A stretch of DNA of 64,000 nt from Acinetobacter suaedae (GCF_008630915.1 NZ_CP043909.1:1674001-1738000), one strand, 5' to 3'; counted from the first letter of the stretch, positions 9,969 to 20,107 are shown. Made by a program: numbers and translations. The notes: generated by a model from the sequence alone, not told the origin.

Positions 9969-11243
9969 ATGAAAAAGTTAAAATTGACGGTACATAAAAG
10001 TATATTGGCGCTGTCTATTATAGCCGCCATGCCTACTGTATATGCGGCTTCCGAACGTGATGAAGTTGCACAATTACGGCAAGAAGTACAAGAATTAAGA
10101 GCCATGCTACAACATTATGTTCAGCAGCCTGCATCAACCCAATCCACAACACAAGCCAAGGCAACAGTTCCATCAAGCCCACAAGCATCACAGTTGAAAC
10201 TAAAATCTGGTGCAGAGGTGAATTTATACGGCTATATCCGTGCAGATGCATCTTATCAAGCGCAAGGTGCCTCTACGATGTATAACAATATCAGTGGGGT
10301 CCCATTAAAAGGAACCGTAGAAGAAGCCCAACAAAAAGATCGTTTACACACAACGGTAAATGTCACCCGTTTAGGCTTAAATTTTACTAGCCCGACTGCA
10401 GTAGGCGATGTAGGTGGAAAATTAGAAATGGATTTCTTCGGGGGAGCCTCACGTGATCAATTTCGTATTCGTCACGCCTATTTAACCTTTGATAAATGGC
10501 TACTGGGTCAAACATGGTCTACTTTCATTGCACCTGAATACTATCCTGAAACAATTGATGCAGCGACCTATGTGGGAGGGGCATTACAACGCTCACCATT
10601 GGTTCGTTATAGTGACAATATTACAGCGAATACCAGCTTTGCATTATCAGTTGAAGATCCTAAATATACAGCACATTCTGATCCTGATAATAAAATGCGT
10701 TTACCCGCCTTTGTTGGACGCGTGAATCATAAATTCGACAATGGTTCGATGCTTTCTGGACGTAGTTTTGTTGCAGAGAAAAAAACCAGCAATGATGATG
10801 AATGGGCGTGGGGCATTGGCATCGGGGGCAAATATCAGCTCAGTCCAAAAACCTTTTTAAAGGCGGATTATAACCACATCAAAGGAGATGGACGTTTCTT
10901 GATGTGGACGAATAGTAGTTATGCCATTGATGAACAAAATAATATACATAGCAATGAATTTGACTCCATTTCTACGGGAATCACACATCAATTTAGCTCA
11001 CAGTTCCGCTCAACTTTAGGCTATGGCTATATGAAAGCCAAAAGTGACAATAGCTTCGCTCGTCTAAATAAAGACAGTTCAAATCAAAATAAAGAATTAT
11101 GGCAAGGCTGGATTAACGGTATGTACAACCCATACAAACCGATCACGCTAGGTATGGAATATGTCTATGGTGAGCGCGAAACCTTTGATGGTCGTACAGG
11201 GACAGATAGCCGTATCAACATGATGGCGAGTTATGATTTTTAA
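9969..11243 (+). CDS. DcaP-like outer-membrane porin
   Basis: A 424-residue outer-membrane channel, likely trimeric, for small anionic solutes. It starts with a cleavable signal peptide (MKKLKLTVHKSILALSIIAA, cleavage after VYA). A short coiled coil rich in Glu/Leu follows (ERDEVAQLRQEVQELRAML), then a QSTTQ-type linker and a beta-barrel beginning LYGYIRADASYQ and ending in Phe. The coiled coil plus GYIRAD barrel start is characteristic of the Acinetobacter DcaP family, known to transport dicarboxylates. Placement before an aromatic-acid-type MFS carrier suggests it feeds the same substrate into the periplasm. Confidence 0.87.
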   Translation: MKKLKLTVHKSILALSIIAAMPTVYAASERDEVAQLRQEVQELRAMLQHYVQQPASTQSTTQAKATVPSSPQASQLKLKSGAEVNLYGYIRADASYQAQGASTMYNNISGVPLKGTVEEAQQKDRLHTTVNVTRLGLNFTSPTAVGDVGGKLEMDFFGGASRDQFRIRHAYLTFDKWLLGQTWSTFIAPEYYPETIDAATYVGGALQRSPLVRYSDNITANTSFALSVEDPKYTAHSDPDNKMRLPAFVGRVNHKFDNGSMLSGRSFVAEKKTSNDDEWAWGIGIGGKYQLSPKTFLKADYNHIKGDGRFLMWTNSSYAIDEQNNIHSNEFDSISTGITHQFSSQFRSTLGYGYMKAKSDNSFARLNKDSSNQNKELWQGWINGMYNPYKPITLGMEYVYGERETFDGRTGTDSRINMMASYDF

Positions 11244-11337
11244 TATAAATAAAACCTTGAATTATATGTTTTTTCTTTAAGGTGCATTATGTCGTTTTAA
11301 TAATGATTAGGAATTTATCTCATTGAGGAGATGCAGA

Positions 11338-12702
11338 ATGACAACATCTACAGTTAATGTAAATGCAGTAATAGATGAAGCAAAGTTTACGCCTTTTCAC
11401 TGGAGTATTTTACTTTGGTGCTTAGTAATTATTATTTTTGATGGTTACGATCTCGTCATTTACGGTGTGGTTTTACCCTTATTGATGCAGGAATGGTCTC
11501 TTACTTCTGTTCAAGCGGGTATGCTCGCCAGTACCGCATTATGTGGCATGATGTTCGGTGCTATGCTATTTGGTGCATTGGCAGATAAAATCGGACGCAA
11601 AAATGTCATTTTAATTTGTGTGACTTTTTTTAGTGGGTTTACTTTTTTAGGTGCGTTTGCATCTAATCCATTCGAGTTTGGTATTTTACGATTTTTAGCT
11701 GGCTTAGGCATTGGTGGGGTAATGCCGAATCTCGTGGCGCTGACCTCTGAATACGCCCCTAAACGTATCCGCAGTACCCTAGTCGGCACGATGTTTAGTG
11801 GTTATGCGATCGGGGGAATACTTTCGGCATTGATTGGAAGTTATTTGGTTGAAAGTCAGGGATGGCAAATCATGTTCTTGATTGCGGGGATTCCATTAAT
11901 TTTATTACCAGTTATGTGGAAATTCTTACCTGAGTCTTTAACTTTTTTGGTTAAAACAGGAAAAACTGAGCAAGCAAATAGCATTGTACAAAAAATCTCA
12001 CCTGAACAAGCCATCAGCAGCAATACTCGTTTAACGCTAAATGAGGAAAATATTCCAACTGGAAGCTCAGTGAAAGGATTATTCCAACAAGGACGTGCAT
12101 TCAACACACTGATGTTTTGGGTATTGTTCTTTATGTGTTTATTAATGGTCTACGCGTTAAGTAGCTGGTTACCAAAACTCATGCTTGCAGCAGGGTATTC
12201 ACTTGGTAAGAGTATCTTATTCTTATTTGCTTTGAATGTTGGCGCAATGATTGGTTCAATTGGTGGCGGTATTCTTTCAGATAAATTCCATTTGAAACCT
12301 GTGATCATGGGTATGCTCATGGCAGGTGTTGTGGCACTGATCGGCTTAGGATTTAACTCTCCAGCTTATGTGTTATATGGTTTAGTGACTGTTGCTGGTG
12401 CGGCGACGATTGGTACTTCAATTCTTCTTTATAGCTATGTTGCGCAATATTATCCATTAAGCGTGCGCTCTACAGGGATCGGCTGTGCTTCTGGTGTTGG
12501 ACGAATTGGTGCCATTGTGGGACCGATTTTGACAGGTATGTTATTGACCTTAAACTTACCGCATACCATGAATTTTGTGATGATTTCTATTCCAGCTATC
12601 GTTGCAATCTGCGCGATTTTAAGTTTGAAACGACATAAATTTGATGAAGAACAGCAATTGGAAGAGGTTAAAACCAATTTAACTGAATCTGGTAATGCTT
12701 AG
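11338..12702 (+). CDS. MFS transporter, aromatic acid:H+ symporter (AAHS) type
   Basis: Inner-membrane proton symporter of 454 residues with 12 predicted membrane segments. The segment DGYDLVIYGVVLP in the first helix is the AAHS hallmark (Asp-Gly-Tyr-Asp), as in PcaK and BenK. The loop 2-3 motif GALADKIGRKNVI is standard for the major facilitator superfamily. Start ATG 11338 has GAGGAG seven bases upstream; an in-frame codon 15 bases earlier lacks one. It follows the porin by about 95 bp and is closed by a terminator at 12736. Likely imports a carboxylated, perhaps aromatic, compound. Confidence 0.9.
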   Translation: MTTSTVNVNAVIDEAKFTPFHWSILLWCLVIIIFDGYDLVIYGVVLPLLMQEWSLTSVQAGMLASTALCGMMFGAMLFGALADKIGRKNVILICVTFFSGFTFLGAFASNPFEFGILRFLAGLGIGGVMPNLVALTSEYAPKRIRSTLVGTMFSGYAIGGILSALIGSYLVESQGWQIMFLIAGIPLILLPVMWKFLPESLTFLVKTGKTEQANSIVQKISPEQAISSNTRLTLNEENIPTGSSVKGLFQQGRAFNTLMFWVLFFMCLLMVYALSSWLPKLMLAAGYSLGKSILFLFALNVGAMIGSIGGGILSDKFHLKPVIMGMLMAGVVALIGLGFNSPAYVLYGLVTVAGAATIGTSILLYSYVAQYYPLSVRSTGIGCASGVGRIGAIVGPILTGMLLTLNLPHTMNFVMISIPAIVAICAILSLKRHKFDEEQQLEEVKTNLTESGNA

Positions 12703-12735
12703 TGGTTTTTGATAATTATTCTTAGAAAATCAAAG

Positions 12736-12764
12736 GCACATCTACGTATAAGATGTGCTTTTTT
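12736..12764 (+). terminator. Rho-independent terminator after the MFS gene
   Basis: GCACATCT (12736-12743), a seven-base loop, then AGATGTGC (12751-12758) followed directly by a run of T. Perfect eight-base stem. Confidence 0.85.
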
Positions 12765-13133
12765 AGTTTGTGAAGCACATCTATTTTACAACCCCTTTGC
12801 TATTGATGAAATTATCATTTAATCAAAGAGCTGTTCAGCGAGCAAAAGCCCAACTTAAATTATGAGATTTCATTAAGGAAATATATTATTTGATAGCTTT
12901 TTTTGAGAACAATTTATCAAATGGAGATTTTAAACATAGTATCACTATTAATTGAATGCATAATTGAATATTAAAATAATTCATTTCATTCATGATACCA
13001 AGTTAGGTATGTTCAGGACATCACATAAATAGAGTCATGAGAAGCATAAATTTTAACTTCGGACGTGCAGCAAGGAATATTGAAAACAGGGCAAGATTCT
13101 ATTTAAGGAACAATACAAAAGGAAATTCTATAT
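12765..13133. promoter_or_regulatory. 370-bp non-coding leader upstream of the SDR operon
   Basis: I see no gene here. The stretch is AT-rich and precedes the first SDR gene of a four-gene operon, so it presumably holds its promoter. An AGGA-type site just before 13134 is weak. No strong symmetry was found. Confidence 0.35.
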
Positions 13134-13898
13134 ATGGCAACAAACTTATTTGATTTAACAGGAAAAATAGCATTAGTTACAGGTGCAAGTCGTGGTATTG
13201 GCGAGGAGATCGCTAAACTTTTGGCTGAACAAGGTGCACATGTGATTGTATCTAGTCGTAAAATTGAAGATTGTCAAAGAGTTGCTGATGAAATTATAGC
13301 AGCCAATGGAAAAGCGGAAGCTGCTGCGTGTCATGTGGGGAAATTAGAAGATATTGCAGAAATTTTTGAACATATCCGTAAGCAACATGGTCGCTTAGAT
13401 ATTTTAGTCAACAATGCAGCGGCCAATCCTTATTTTGGACACATCCTGGATACTGATATTGGCGCTTATAACAAAACGGTTGAAGTCAACATTCGTGGAT
13501 ATTTCTTTATGTCCGTTGAAGCTGGCAAACTAATGAAAGAACATGGTGGTGGTGCCATTGTAAATACAGCATCCGTAAATGCGCTACAACCCGGAGACCA
13601 GCAAGGAATTTATTCCATTACCAAAGCCGCAGTTGTGAATATGACCAAAGCATTTGCCAAAGAATGCGGTCCATTTGGTATCCGGGTAAATGCTTTATTG
13701 CCAGGCCTGACTAAGACCAAATTTGCATCGGCACTATTTGCAAATGAAGAGATTTATCAGCAATGGATGAGTTCAATTCCTTTACGTCGTCATGCTGAAC
13801 CACGCGAAATGGCAGGAACAGTACTTTATCTCGTATCTGATGCTGCGAGTTATACCAATGGTGAATGTATTGTGGTTGATGGTGGTTTAACCATTTAA
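13134..13898 (+). CDS. short-chain dehydrogenase/reductase
   Basis: A 254-residue NAD(P)-dependent classical SDR: TGASRGIGEEIAKLL (cofactor loop, residues 17-31), NNAAANPYFG (NAG-type motif), catalytic Ser in NTASVNALQPG, and YSITKAAV (YxxxK). The C-terminus GGLTI is typical. It begins a plus-strand group with a second SDR, a MaoC hydratase and an acyl-CoA dehydrogenase. Acting on a hydroxyacyl-CoA or an alcohol is likely, but the substrate is not readable. Confidence 0.87.
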   Translation: MATNLFDLTGKIALVTGASRGIGEEIAKLLAEQGAHVIVSSRKIEDCQRVADEIIAANGKAEAAACHVGKLEDIAEIFEHIRKQHGRLDILVNNAAANPYFGHILDTDIGAYNKTVEVNIRGYFFMSVEAGKLMKEHGGGAIVNTASVNALQPGDQQGIYSITKAAVVNMTKAFAKECGPFGIRVNALLPGLTKTKFASALFANEEIYQQWMSSIPLRRHAEPREMAGTVLYLVSDAASYTNGECIVVDGGLTI

Positions 13899-13989
13899 AA
13901 ATATAAAAAGTAGTTCCTTCCTATTAATAAATTAAGAGGAACTGGATATTAAACGGCAGTTAAAACAGAACTTTTTTAGGACATAGATC

Positions 13990-14901
13990 ATGACAGTTAA
14001 TTTAAACAATCGAGTGGCGATCGTTACTGGAGCAGGTGCAGGTTTAGGACGAGAACATGCATTGTTATTGGCCCGTTTGGGTGCAAAAGTTATTGTGAAT
14101 GATCTTGGCAGTGACGTAAACGGACAGGGCGGATCAACTATGGCTGCTCAAAAAGTCGTAGATGAAATTATTGCTGCAGGCGGTGAAGCAATCGCAAATA
14201 GTGCCTCAGTCACGAATATTGAACAAGTCCAACAGATGGTTGATGAAACAATTGCTCGCTGGGGCCGTGTCGATATTTTGGTGAATAATGCTGGAATTCT
14301 TCGGGATAAAACGTTTAGCAAAATGTCATTAGAAGATTTTCGTACTGTGATTGATGTACATCTTATGGGCGCCGTAAATTGCACTAAAGCTGTATGGGAG
14401 ATCATGCGTGAGCAGAAATATGGTCGTATTGTTATGACAACCTCATCTTCTGGTTTATATGGCAATTTTGGACAATCAAACTATAGTGCTGCCAAAATGG
14501 CATTGGTGGGCTTGATGCAGACCCTTGCGTTGGAAGGCGAGAAATATAATGTTCGAGTGAACTGCCTAGCACCAACAGCCGCAACACGAATGCTTGAAGG
14601 CTTATTACCCGAAGAAGCACTTAAAGCACTGGCACCAAGTGCAGTCAGTCCTGCAATTGCCGCTTTGGTGAGCGAAGATGCACCGACTCGGATGATACTT
14701 TGTGCAGGTGCTGGAAGCTTTGAGGCAGCACATATTACGCTTACACAAGGCATTCACTTAGGTACAGATGAGCAGGTTCCTCATGTATTAGCACAACGTT
14801 TAGCGGATGTTGCAGACCGTACAGATGAATTTGTTCCTGTGAGAGGCGCTGCTCAAGGTGATCTTGAGTTGAAAAAGGCTTCATTAACAACAGGAGAATA
14901 A
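13990..14901 (+). CDS. SDR, (R)-3-hydroxyacyl-CoA dehydrogenase type
   Basis: A 303-residue SDR whose opening (VAIVTGAGAGLGREHALLLA, then VNDLG) is that of the dehydrogenase domain of peroxisomal multifunctional enzyme type 2 and related bacterial 3-hydroxyacyl-CoA dehydrogenases. Catalytic Ser is in TTSSSG and YSAAK supplies Tyr and Lys. The about 50 extra C-terminal residues compared with classical SDRs are also typical of this group. It is immediately followed, 2 bp away, by a MaoC hydratase, the same pairing that is fused in MFE-2. This supports sequential hydration and oxidation of an enoyl-CoA. Confidence 0.88.
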   Translation: MTVNLNNRVAIVTGAGAGLGREHALLLARLGAKVIVNDLGSDVNGQGGSTMAAQKVVDEIIAAGGEAIANSASVTNIEQVQQMVDETIARWGRVDILVNNAGILRDKTFSKMSLEDFRTVIDVHLMGAVNCTKAVWEIMREQKYGRIVMTTSSSGLYGNFGQSNYSAAKMALVGLMQTLALEGEKYNVRVNCLAPTAATRMLEGLLPEEALKALAPSAVSPAIAALVSEDAPTRMILCAGAGSFEAAHITLTQGIHLGTDEQVPHVLAQRLADVADRTDEFVPVRGAAQGDLELKKASLTTGE

Positions 14902-14903
14902 TT

Positions 14904-15374
14904 TTGACATCATCTGCACAAAATATACTGAGTATTGAACAGCTTTTGGAATTGCAAGGTCAAGCTTTAGGTAACTCGGACTGGATTGCAATAGAGCAAC
15001 CTATGATCAATACGTTCGCTGATGTAACTCTAGACCGTCAATTTATACATGTTGATGAAGAAGCTGCTCGCCAAACACCGTTTGGTGGCACAATTGCACA
15101 TGGTTTTTTGACACTATCTTTACTCTCTGTCATGGCAGCTCAGGTACTACCTACTATCAAAGGGCAGCAGTCTGCCGTGAATTATGGTCTCAATAGTGTT
15201 CGATTTATCAGTCCTGTTCATAGTGGTAAACGTGTGCGTGGACATTTCCACTTAAAAAAAGTTTCTGAAAAGAATCAGAGAAGTTACCAATTAACGATGG
15301 AAGTTAGTGTTGAAATTGAAAATGAAGCCAAGCCAGCACTTGTTGCCGAATGGCTTACGCTTGTGAACATATAG
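14904..15374 (+). CDS. MaoC-like (R)-specific enoyl-CoA hydratase
   Basis: A 156-residue single hot-dog protein that would hydrate an enoyl-CoA. The hydratase-2 motif is clear: FADVTLDRQFIHVDEEAA followed by PFGGTIAHGFLTLSL, supplying the catalytic Asp and His. The start is TTG: AGGAG lies seven bases upstream of it and no ATG is available in frame. It is 2 bp after the SDR stop and 9 bp before the acyl-CoA dehydrogenase, so it is translationally linked to both. Confidence 0.9.
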   Translation: MTSSAQNILSIEQLLELQGQALGNSDWIAIEQPMINTFADVTLDRQFIHVDEEAARQTPFGGTIAHGFLTLSLLSVMAAQVLPTIKGQQSAVNYGLNSVRFISPVHSGKRVRGHFHLKKVSEKNQRSYQLTMEVSVEIENEAKPALVAEWLTLVNI

Positions 15375-15383
15375 GGGAACCTC

Positions 15384-17207
15384 ATGAGTAATGAATTTGT
15401 TCTCTCTCGTAAAGATATAGATTTCTTACTGTTCGACTGGCTAAAAATCGAGGAACTGAGTCAACGCAAACCTTTTAACGGACAAGATCGTTTTGAATAT
15501 ACCTCTGTTTTAAACGTTTACGAGGCCTTGGCAACAGATCTATTTGCTCCTCATAATAAAAAAAATGACAGTCATGAACCTGTGTTTGATGGTGAACGTG
15601 TAACAGTTAATCCCGAGGTTGGAATTGCACTCAAAGCCTTTGCAGAAGCAGGTTTGATGAGCGCAGCTTTCCCATCTGAATGGAATGGTATGAATTTACC
15701 GAATACTGTTGAGCGCGCAGGAATGGCCTATTTGCTTGGAGCCAACTCAGGTACAGCAGGTTACGCATTTTTGACTATTGGGAATGCCAATTTATTAATG
15801 GCACATGGAGATCCAGAAAAAGTTAAACCCTATGTCAGTGCGATGATAGAAGGAAAATGTTTCGGAACCATGTGTCTATCCGAACCACAAGCGGGGTCGA
15901 GTCTTGCGGATATTCGTACACGGGCGATCAAAACAAATGATGGGCGCTATCGCTTGTTCGGAAACAAAATGTGGATTTCAGGCGGTGAGCATGATATCTC
16001 GGACAACATTGTTCATTTAGTTTTAGCCAAAATCCCTGATGAAAATAGTCAATTGCCTCGAGGCGTTCAAGGTATTTCACTGTTTACCGTACCTCGTAAG
16101 TTACTCGATGAACAGGGACAACCAAATGAACGCAATGATATTGCCTTAGCTGGGATTAACCACAAAATGGGCTATCGAGGCACCGTCAACTGTGTGTTAA
16201 ATTTTGGAGAGGGGCGCTTTACTCCAGAAGGAGAAGCGGGGGCCATTGGTGAGTTGGTGGGCGAAGCTGGTAAAGGACTGGCTTATATGTTCCATATGAT
16301 GAACGAAGCGCGTATCTCTGTTGGACTTGGTGCAGCAGCATTGGGATATACCGGATATTTGCATGCTTTAGATTATGCAAAGACCCGATTGCAAGGTCGT
16401 TCTCGCGGCGAACGTAATCCAAGTTCACCACAAATCCCGATTATTCAACATGCTGATGTTCGCCGTATGTTGTTGGCGCAAAAATCGTATGTCTCAGGTG
16501 CATTAGCACTCTGCTTATATGCCGCCAGACTAACAGATGACATCCATTCACTTGAAGATCAAGAACAGCGTGACCAAGCCAATCAACTTCTCGACCTATT
16601 AACTCCAGTAGTGAAAAGTTGGTCTTCGGAGTGGGGGCTTGTAGCAAATGATTTAGCCATACAAGTTCATGGCGGTTATGGTTATACCCGTGAATACAAT
16701 GTTGAACAATTTTATCGTGATAATCGTCTCAACCCGATTCATGAGGGAACATTTGGTATTCAGGCACTAGACTTATTAGGGCGTAAAACACGCCTTAATC
16801 ACGGTAAAGCGATGAAACTGTTAGATGAAAAAATCTTGGAGACAATCGCTCAGGCCAAAGCGGAACCTACTTTAAGAAATCATGCCGATCATTTAACTGA
16901 AAAGTGGCAACTCATCCAGAACGTCACAGAAAAGCTACATGCCTTAACTGATGTAGAGCTCCAACTGGCAAATGCAGCGCATTATCTAGAAGCCTTTGGA
17001 CATCTGATCGTGGGATGGTTGTGGCTTGATCAGGCAGTCGTTATTCATAAGCGCTTACCAGATGCAACAGATCCAGATTTTCTACACGGAAAACTTGCAG
17101 CTTGCGACTATTTCTTTGGTTGGGAAATGCCAAAAATTATCAGTTGGTTATCCGTACTTGATCCTGTCGAGACGACGGCATTTAAAATGCCAATAGAATG
17201 GTTCTAG
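15384..17207 (+). CDS. large acyl-CoA dehydrogenase (about 600 residues)
   Basis: FAD-dependent acyl-CoA dehydrogenase that would create the double bond hydrated by the MaoC protein. At 607 residues it is longer than the 380-residue standard form and resembles the subgroup with an additional C-terminal domain (as in DmdC and AidB-like proteins). The signature MCLSEPQAGSSLADIRT and the FAD segment VHGGYGYTREYNVEQFYRD are visible. The last 130 residues form the helical extra domain. It ends the operon; a terminator follows. Substrate is unresolved. Confidence 0.88.
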   Translation: MSNEFVLSRKDIDFLLFDWLKIEELSQRKPFNGQDRFEYTSVLNVYEALATDLFAPHNKKNDSHEPVFDGERVTVNPEVGIALKAFAEAGLMSAAFPSEWNGMNLPNTVERAGMAYLLGANSGTAGYAFLTIGNANLLMAHGDPEKVKPYVSAMIEGKCFGTMCLSEPQAGSSLADIRTRAIKTNDGRYRLFGNKMWISGGEHDISDNIVHLVLAKIPDENSQLPRGVQGISLFTVPRKLLDEQGQPNERNDIALAGINHKMGYRGTVNCVLNFGEGRFTPEGEAGAIGELVGEAGKGLAYMFHMMNEARISVGLGAAALGYTGYLHALDYAKTRLQGRSRGERNPSSPQIPIIQHADVRRMLLAQKSYVSGALALCLYAARLTDDIHSLEDQEQRDQANQLLDLLTPVVKSWSSEWGLVANDLAIQVHGGYGYTREYNVEQFYRDNRLNPIHEGTFGIQALDLLGRKTRLNHGKAMKLLDEKILETIAQAKAEPTLRNHADHLTEKWQLIQNVTEKLHALTDVELQLANAAHYLEAFGHLIVGWLWLDQAVVIHKRLPDATDPDFLHGKLAACDYFFGWEMPKIISWLSVLDPVETTAFKMPIEWF

Positions 17208-17235
17208 TAAGAACCTTTTTTGCATTTTAGATAAA

Positions 17236-17262
17236 AAAGCACCTCGATTGAGGTGCTTTGCT
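17236..17262. terminator. Bidirectional terminator between acyl-CoA dehydrogenase and thiolase genes
   Basis: AAAGCACCTC (17236-17245), loop GATT, GAGGTGCTTT (17250-17259): a perfect ten-base stem between convergent genes, so it can serve both. Confidence 0.85.
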
Positions 17263-17274
17263 GATTTTTATAGT

Positions 17275-18447
17275 TTAAATTTCGATGGCCACAGCTGTTG
17301 CTTCACCACCACCGATACACAATGCCGCAACACCTTTCTTTTTGCCTAAACGTTTTAATGCATAGATTAATGAAAGAATAATACGAGAGCCTGTCGCACC
17401 AATTGGATGACCTAAAGCACATGCACCACCATGAACATTGACTTTGGCTTCATCAATACCTAACTCATGAATCGGGGCCATAGCCACCATCGCGAAAGCT
17501 TCATTGATTTCCCATGCATCGACATCTTCAACCGCCCAGCCAGCACGATCAAGCACTTTTTGAATCGCACTAATTGGAGCAATCGTAAACTCACTTGGAT
17601 GTTGCGAATGACTTGAAGTGGCAACAATTCTAGCCAAAACATTTAAATCATTTGCCTGAGCGTAGTCTTCCGTAGAAAGTACTAAAGCAGCAGCACCATC
17701 TGAGATCGAACTCGAGTTGGCTGCTGTAATCGTACCGTCTTTGCTAAAAGCAGGACGTAGCGTTGGGACTTTATCGAGATTTGCTTTGAGTGGTTGCTCA
17801 TCTTGATCAATCACTTCAACACCTTTACGTGTTTTAATTTCAACAGGGACGATTTCGTCTTTGAAATATCCTTCTGTGATTGCTGTTTGAGCTTTTTTTA
17901 GTGAAGAAATTGCAAAGTTATCCATTTGTTCACGGGTGAAGCCTTTGGTATTTGCCATATCCTGAGCAAATGAACCCATTAAACGACCCGTTTCAGCATC
18001 TTCTAAACCATCCAAGAACATATGATCTTTGATTTCACCATGTCCCATACGATAGCCACCACGTGCTTTAGGTAGGATATATGGTGCATTGGTCATTGAT
18101 TCCATACCGCCCGCAACCACAATATTTGCACTACCAGCTTTCAAAGCATCTGATGCCATCAATACTGCTTTCATCGCAGAACCACATAGTTTATTGATGG
18201 TCACAGCGCCAACATGATCTGGAACACCCGCTTTACGCATTGCTTGACGCGCAGGACCTTGACCAATGCCTGCACTCAATACACAGCCAAAAATCACTTC
18301 ATTAACTTGCTCTGGTGCAATACCAGCACGTTGGATAGATTCACGGATTACAGCAGCGCCTAATTCTGGGGCGGTTAAACTAGAGAGGCTACCTTGAAAG
18401 CCGCCCATCGCAGTACGACTACCTGACACAATAACAATTGAACTCAT
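17275..18447 (-). CDS. atoB: acetyl-CoA C-acetyltransferase (thiolase)
   Basis: Cleaves acetoacetyl-CoA into two acetyl-CoA or runs the reverse condensation. A 390-residue degradative/biosynthetic thiolase with the nucleophile in NKLCGSAMKAV (Cys88), the GGMESMTNAPY motif, catalytic His in NVHGGACALGHPIGATGSR and Cys in CIGGGEA near the C-terminus. It lies 76 bp after scoB on the same strand. Together with the CoA transferase it would complete acetoacetate use, fed by HMG-CoA lyase. Confidence 0.93.
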   Translation of the reverse strand: MSSIVIVSGSRTAMGGFQGSLSSLTAPELGAAVIRESIQRAGIAPEQVNEVIFGCVLSAGIGQGPARQAMRKAGVPDHVGAVTINKLCGSAMKAVLMASDALKAGSANIVVAGGMESMTNAPYILPKARGGYRMGHGEIKDHMFLDGLEDAETGRLMGSFAQDMANTKGFTREQMDNFAISSLKKAQTAITEGYFKDEIVPVEIKTRKGVEVIDQDEQPLKANLDKVPTLRPAFSKDGTITAANSSSISDGAAALVLSTEDYAQANDLNVLARIVATSSHSQHPSEFTIAPISAIQKVLDRAGWAVEDVDAWEINEAFAMVAMAPIHELGIDEAKVNVHGGACALGHPIGATGSRIILSLIYALKRLGKKKGVAALCIGGGEATAVAIEI

Positions 18448-18523
18448 TTTTATATCTCTTTAAATGTATGTCGTTATAAAACTGCTCCAGTTCAATAGAC
18501 TAGAGCAGAATATCTCATCTCAT

Positions 18524-19171
18524 TTAAGCCACTAAAGATTTATCAAAAATTAATGGCACACCTGTTACTGCACGAATTTGTTCGAGCGTTACATCTTTTG
18601 CGGGTTCAATCAGTTCAACACCTTCAGATGTAATATCCATGACACCTAAATCTGTAATCACACGATGAACAACCGCTTGACCTGTTAGAGGTAAGCTACA
18701 GTTTTTCACAATCTTTGGCGTACCGTCTTTCGCACAGTGCTCCATCAGAACCACAACTTTTTGAACACCTGCAACCAAGTCCATCGCACCGCCCATGCCT
18801 TTGACTTTCTTACCTGGAATCATCCAATTGGCTAAGTCACCTTGTTCAGAAACTTCCATTGCGCCTAAAATCGCAATATTGACATGACCGCCACGGATCA
18901 TTGCGAAAGATTCTGAACTTGAGAAAAATGCTGCACCTGCACGTGCAGTAATCGTTTGCTTTCCAGCATTGATTAAATCCGCGTCTAGCGTTTCCTCAGT
19001 AGGAAATGCGCCGATACCAAGCAATCCATTTTCAGACTGCAACCATACATTCATGTTTTTTGGAATATAGTTGGCAACAAGGGTAGGTAGACCAATACCT
19101 AAGTTCACATAGAAGCCATCTTCGAGTTCTTGTGCAGCACGCTGTGCCATTTCATTACGTGACCAAGCCAT
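18524..19171 (-). CDS. scoB: 3-oxoacid CoA-transferase subunit B
   Basis: Beta subunit of a succinyl-CoA:3-ketoacid CoA transferase, which activates acetoacetate using succinyl-CoA. The 215 residues include the active-site loop [14 protein letters not shown], with the catalytic Glu at residue 47, and [14 protein letters not shown]. It starts 1 bp after the alpha subunit stop. The family is certain. SCOT rather than the AtoDA type follows from closer motif likeness and is less sure. Confidence 0.92.
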   Translation of the reverse strand: MAWSRNEMAQRAAQELEDGFYVNLGIGLPTLVANYIPKNMNVWLQSENGLLGIGAFPTEETLDADLINAGKQTITARAGAAFFSSSESFAMIRGGHVNIAILGAMEVSEQGDLANWMIPGKKVKGMGGAMDLVAGVQKVVVLMEHCAKDGTPKIVKNCSLPLTGQAVVHRVITDLGVMDITSEGVELIEPAKDVTLEQIRAVTGVPLIFDKSLVA

Positions 19172-19172
19172 T

Positions 19173-19877
19173 TTAAACTGCCTCCATGCTTAAAGTTTTT
19201 TGTTCGATACGTTTTTCAGGTGATGCATTTAAAATAATGCGATTCACATAAATCCCTGGTAAATGGATTTCATCTGGATCTAATTCACCAATCTCAACGA
19301 TTTGTTCCACTTCAGCAATGGTGATTTTCCCAGCCATTGCACATTCAGGATTAAAATTCTGAGCCGTTTTACGAAATATTAGATTGCCTGCTTTATCTGC
19401 CTTGTAAGCTTTAATCAGTGAAACATCAGCAGTAAGTGATTCTTCTAAAATGTATTTTTTACCATGAAAACTGCGTTCTTCTTTGCCTTCAGCAATCAGA
19501 GTTCCCACACCAGTTTTCGTATAAAAAGCTGGAATACCAGCACCACCAGCACGTAATTTTTCAGCTAATGTTCCTTGTGGAGTTAATTCAACTTCAAGCT
19601 CACCATTTAGATATTGACGTTCAAATTCTTTATTTTCACCCACATAAGATGAGATCATTTTTTTGATCTGTTTGGTATGCAATAAAATACCTAGGCCAAA
19701 ATCATCAACACCTGCATTATTTGAAATACAAGTCAGACCTGTTACACCACTTTCTTTAACCGCGACAATGAGCTGCTCAGGAATTCCACATAACCCAAAA
19801 CCGCCAACGGCTAAGGTTTGGTGATCAGCAACCACATCTTTGATTGCAGCTTCAGCGCTGGCATATACCTTATTCAT
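19173..19877 (-). CDS. scoA: 3-oxoacid CoA-transferase subunit A
   Basis: Alpha subunit (234 residues) of the same enzyme as the gene that follows it. [16 protein letters not shown] near residues 22-37 is the CoA-binding oxyanion segment of family I CoA transferases. [15 protein letters not shown] and [15 protein letters not shown] C-terminal segments also match. It leads the scoA-scoB-atoB operon, with a LysR gene 230 bp upstream on the same strand. Confidence 0.92.
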   Translation of the reverse strand: MNKVYASAEAAIKDVVADHQTLAVGGFGLCGIPEQLIVAVKESGVTGLTCISNNAGVDDFGLGILLHTKQIKKMISSYVGENKEFERQYLNGELEVELTPQGTLAEKLRAGGAGIPAFYTKTGVGTLIAEGKEERSFHGKKYILEESLTADVSLIKAYKADKAGNLIFRKTAQNFNPECAMAGKITIAEVEQIVEIGELDPDEIHLPGIYVNRIILNASPEKRIEQKTLSMEAV

Positions 19878-20107
19878 TCTATTATTGTCCTATTGTCCTT
19901 TAGTGATTTAGTTTTAGCATTAGGACTAAGCGTATAGAAGTTGATTTTTCTCAAGGATTAATGAGTTAAATTAATAAATTGATTTTTTTGGATAAATTTT
20001 ATTCGCAAACAAACAATAATTAATAAAGCTAAACATTTGAAAATATTTGTAATAAAAATATTTATTTGAGAGTGGGAAATATAAAACCAATTTCAATAAT
20101 GAGTTAT
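19878..20107. promoter_or_regulatory. Leader region of scoA
   Basis: A very AT-rich 230 bp gap between the LysR gene and scoA. No gene or clear symmetry is seen. It should contain the scoA promoter and possibly the end of the LysR transcript. Confidence 0.35.
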
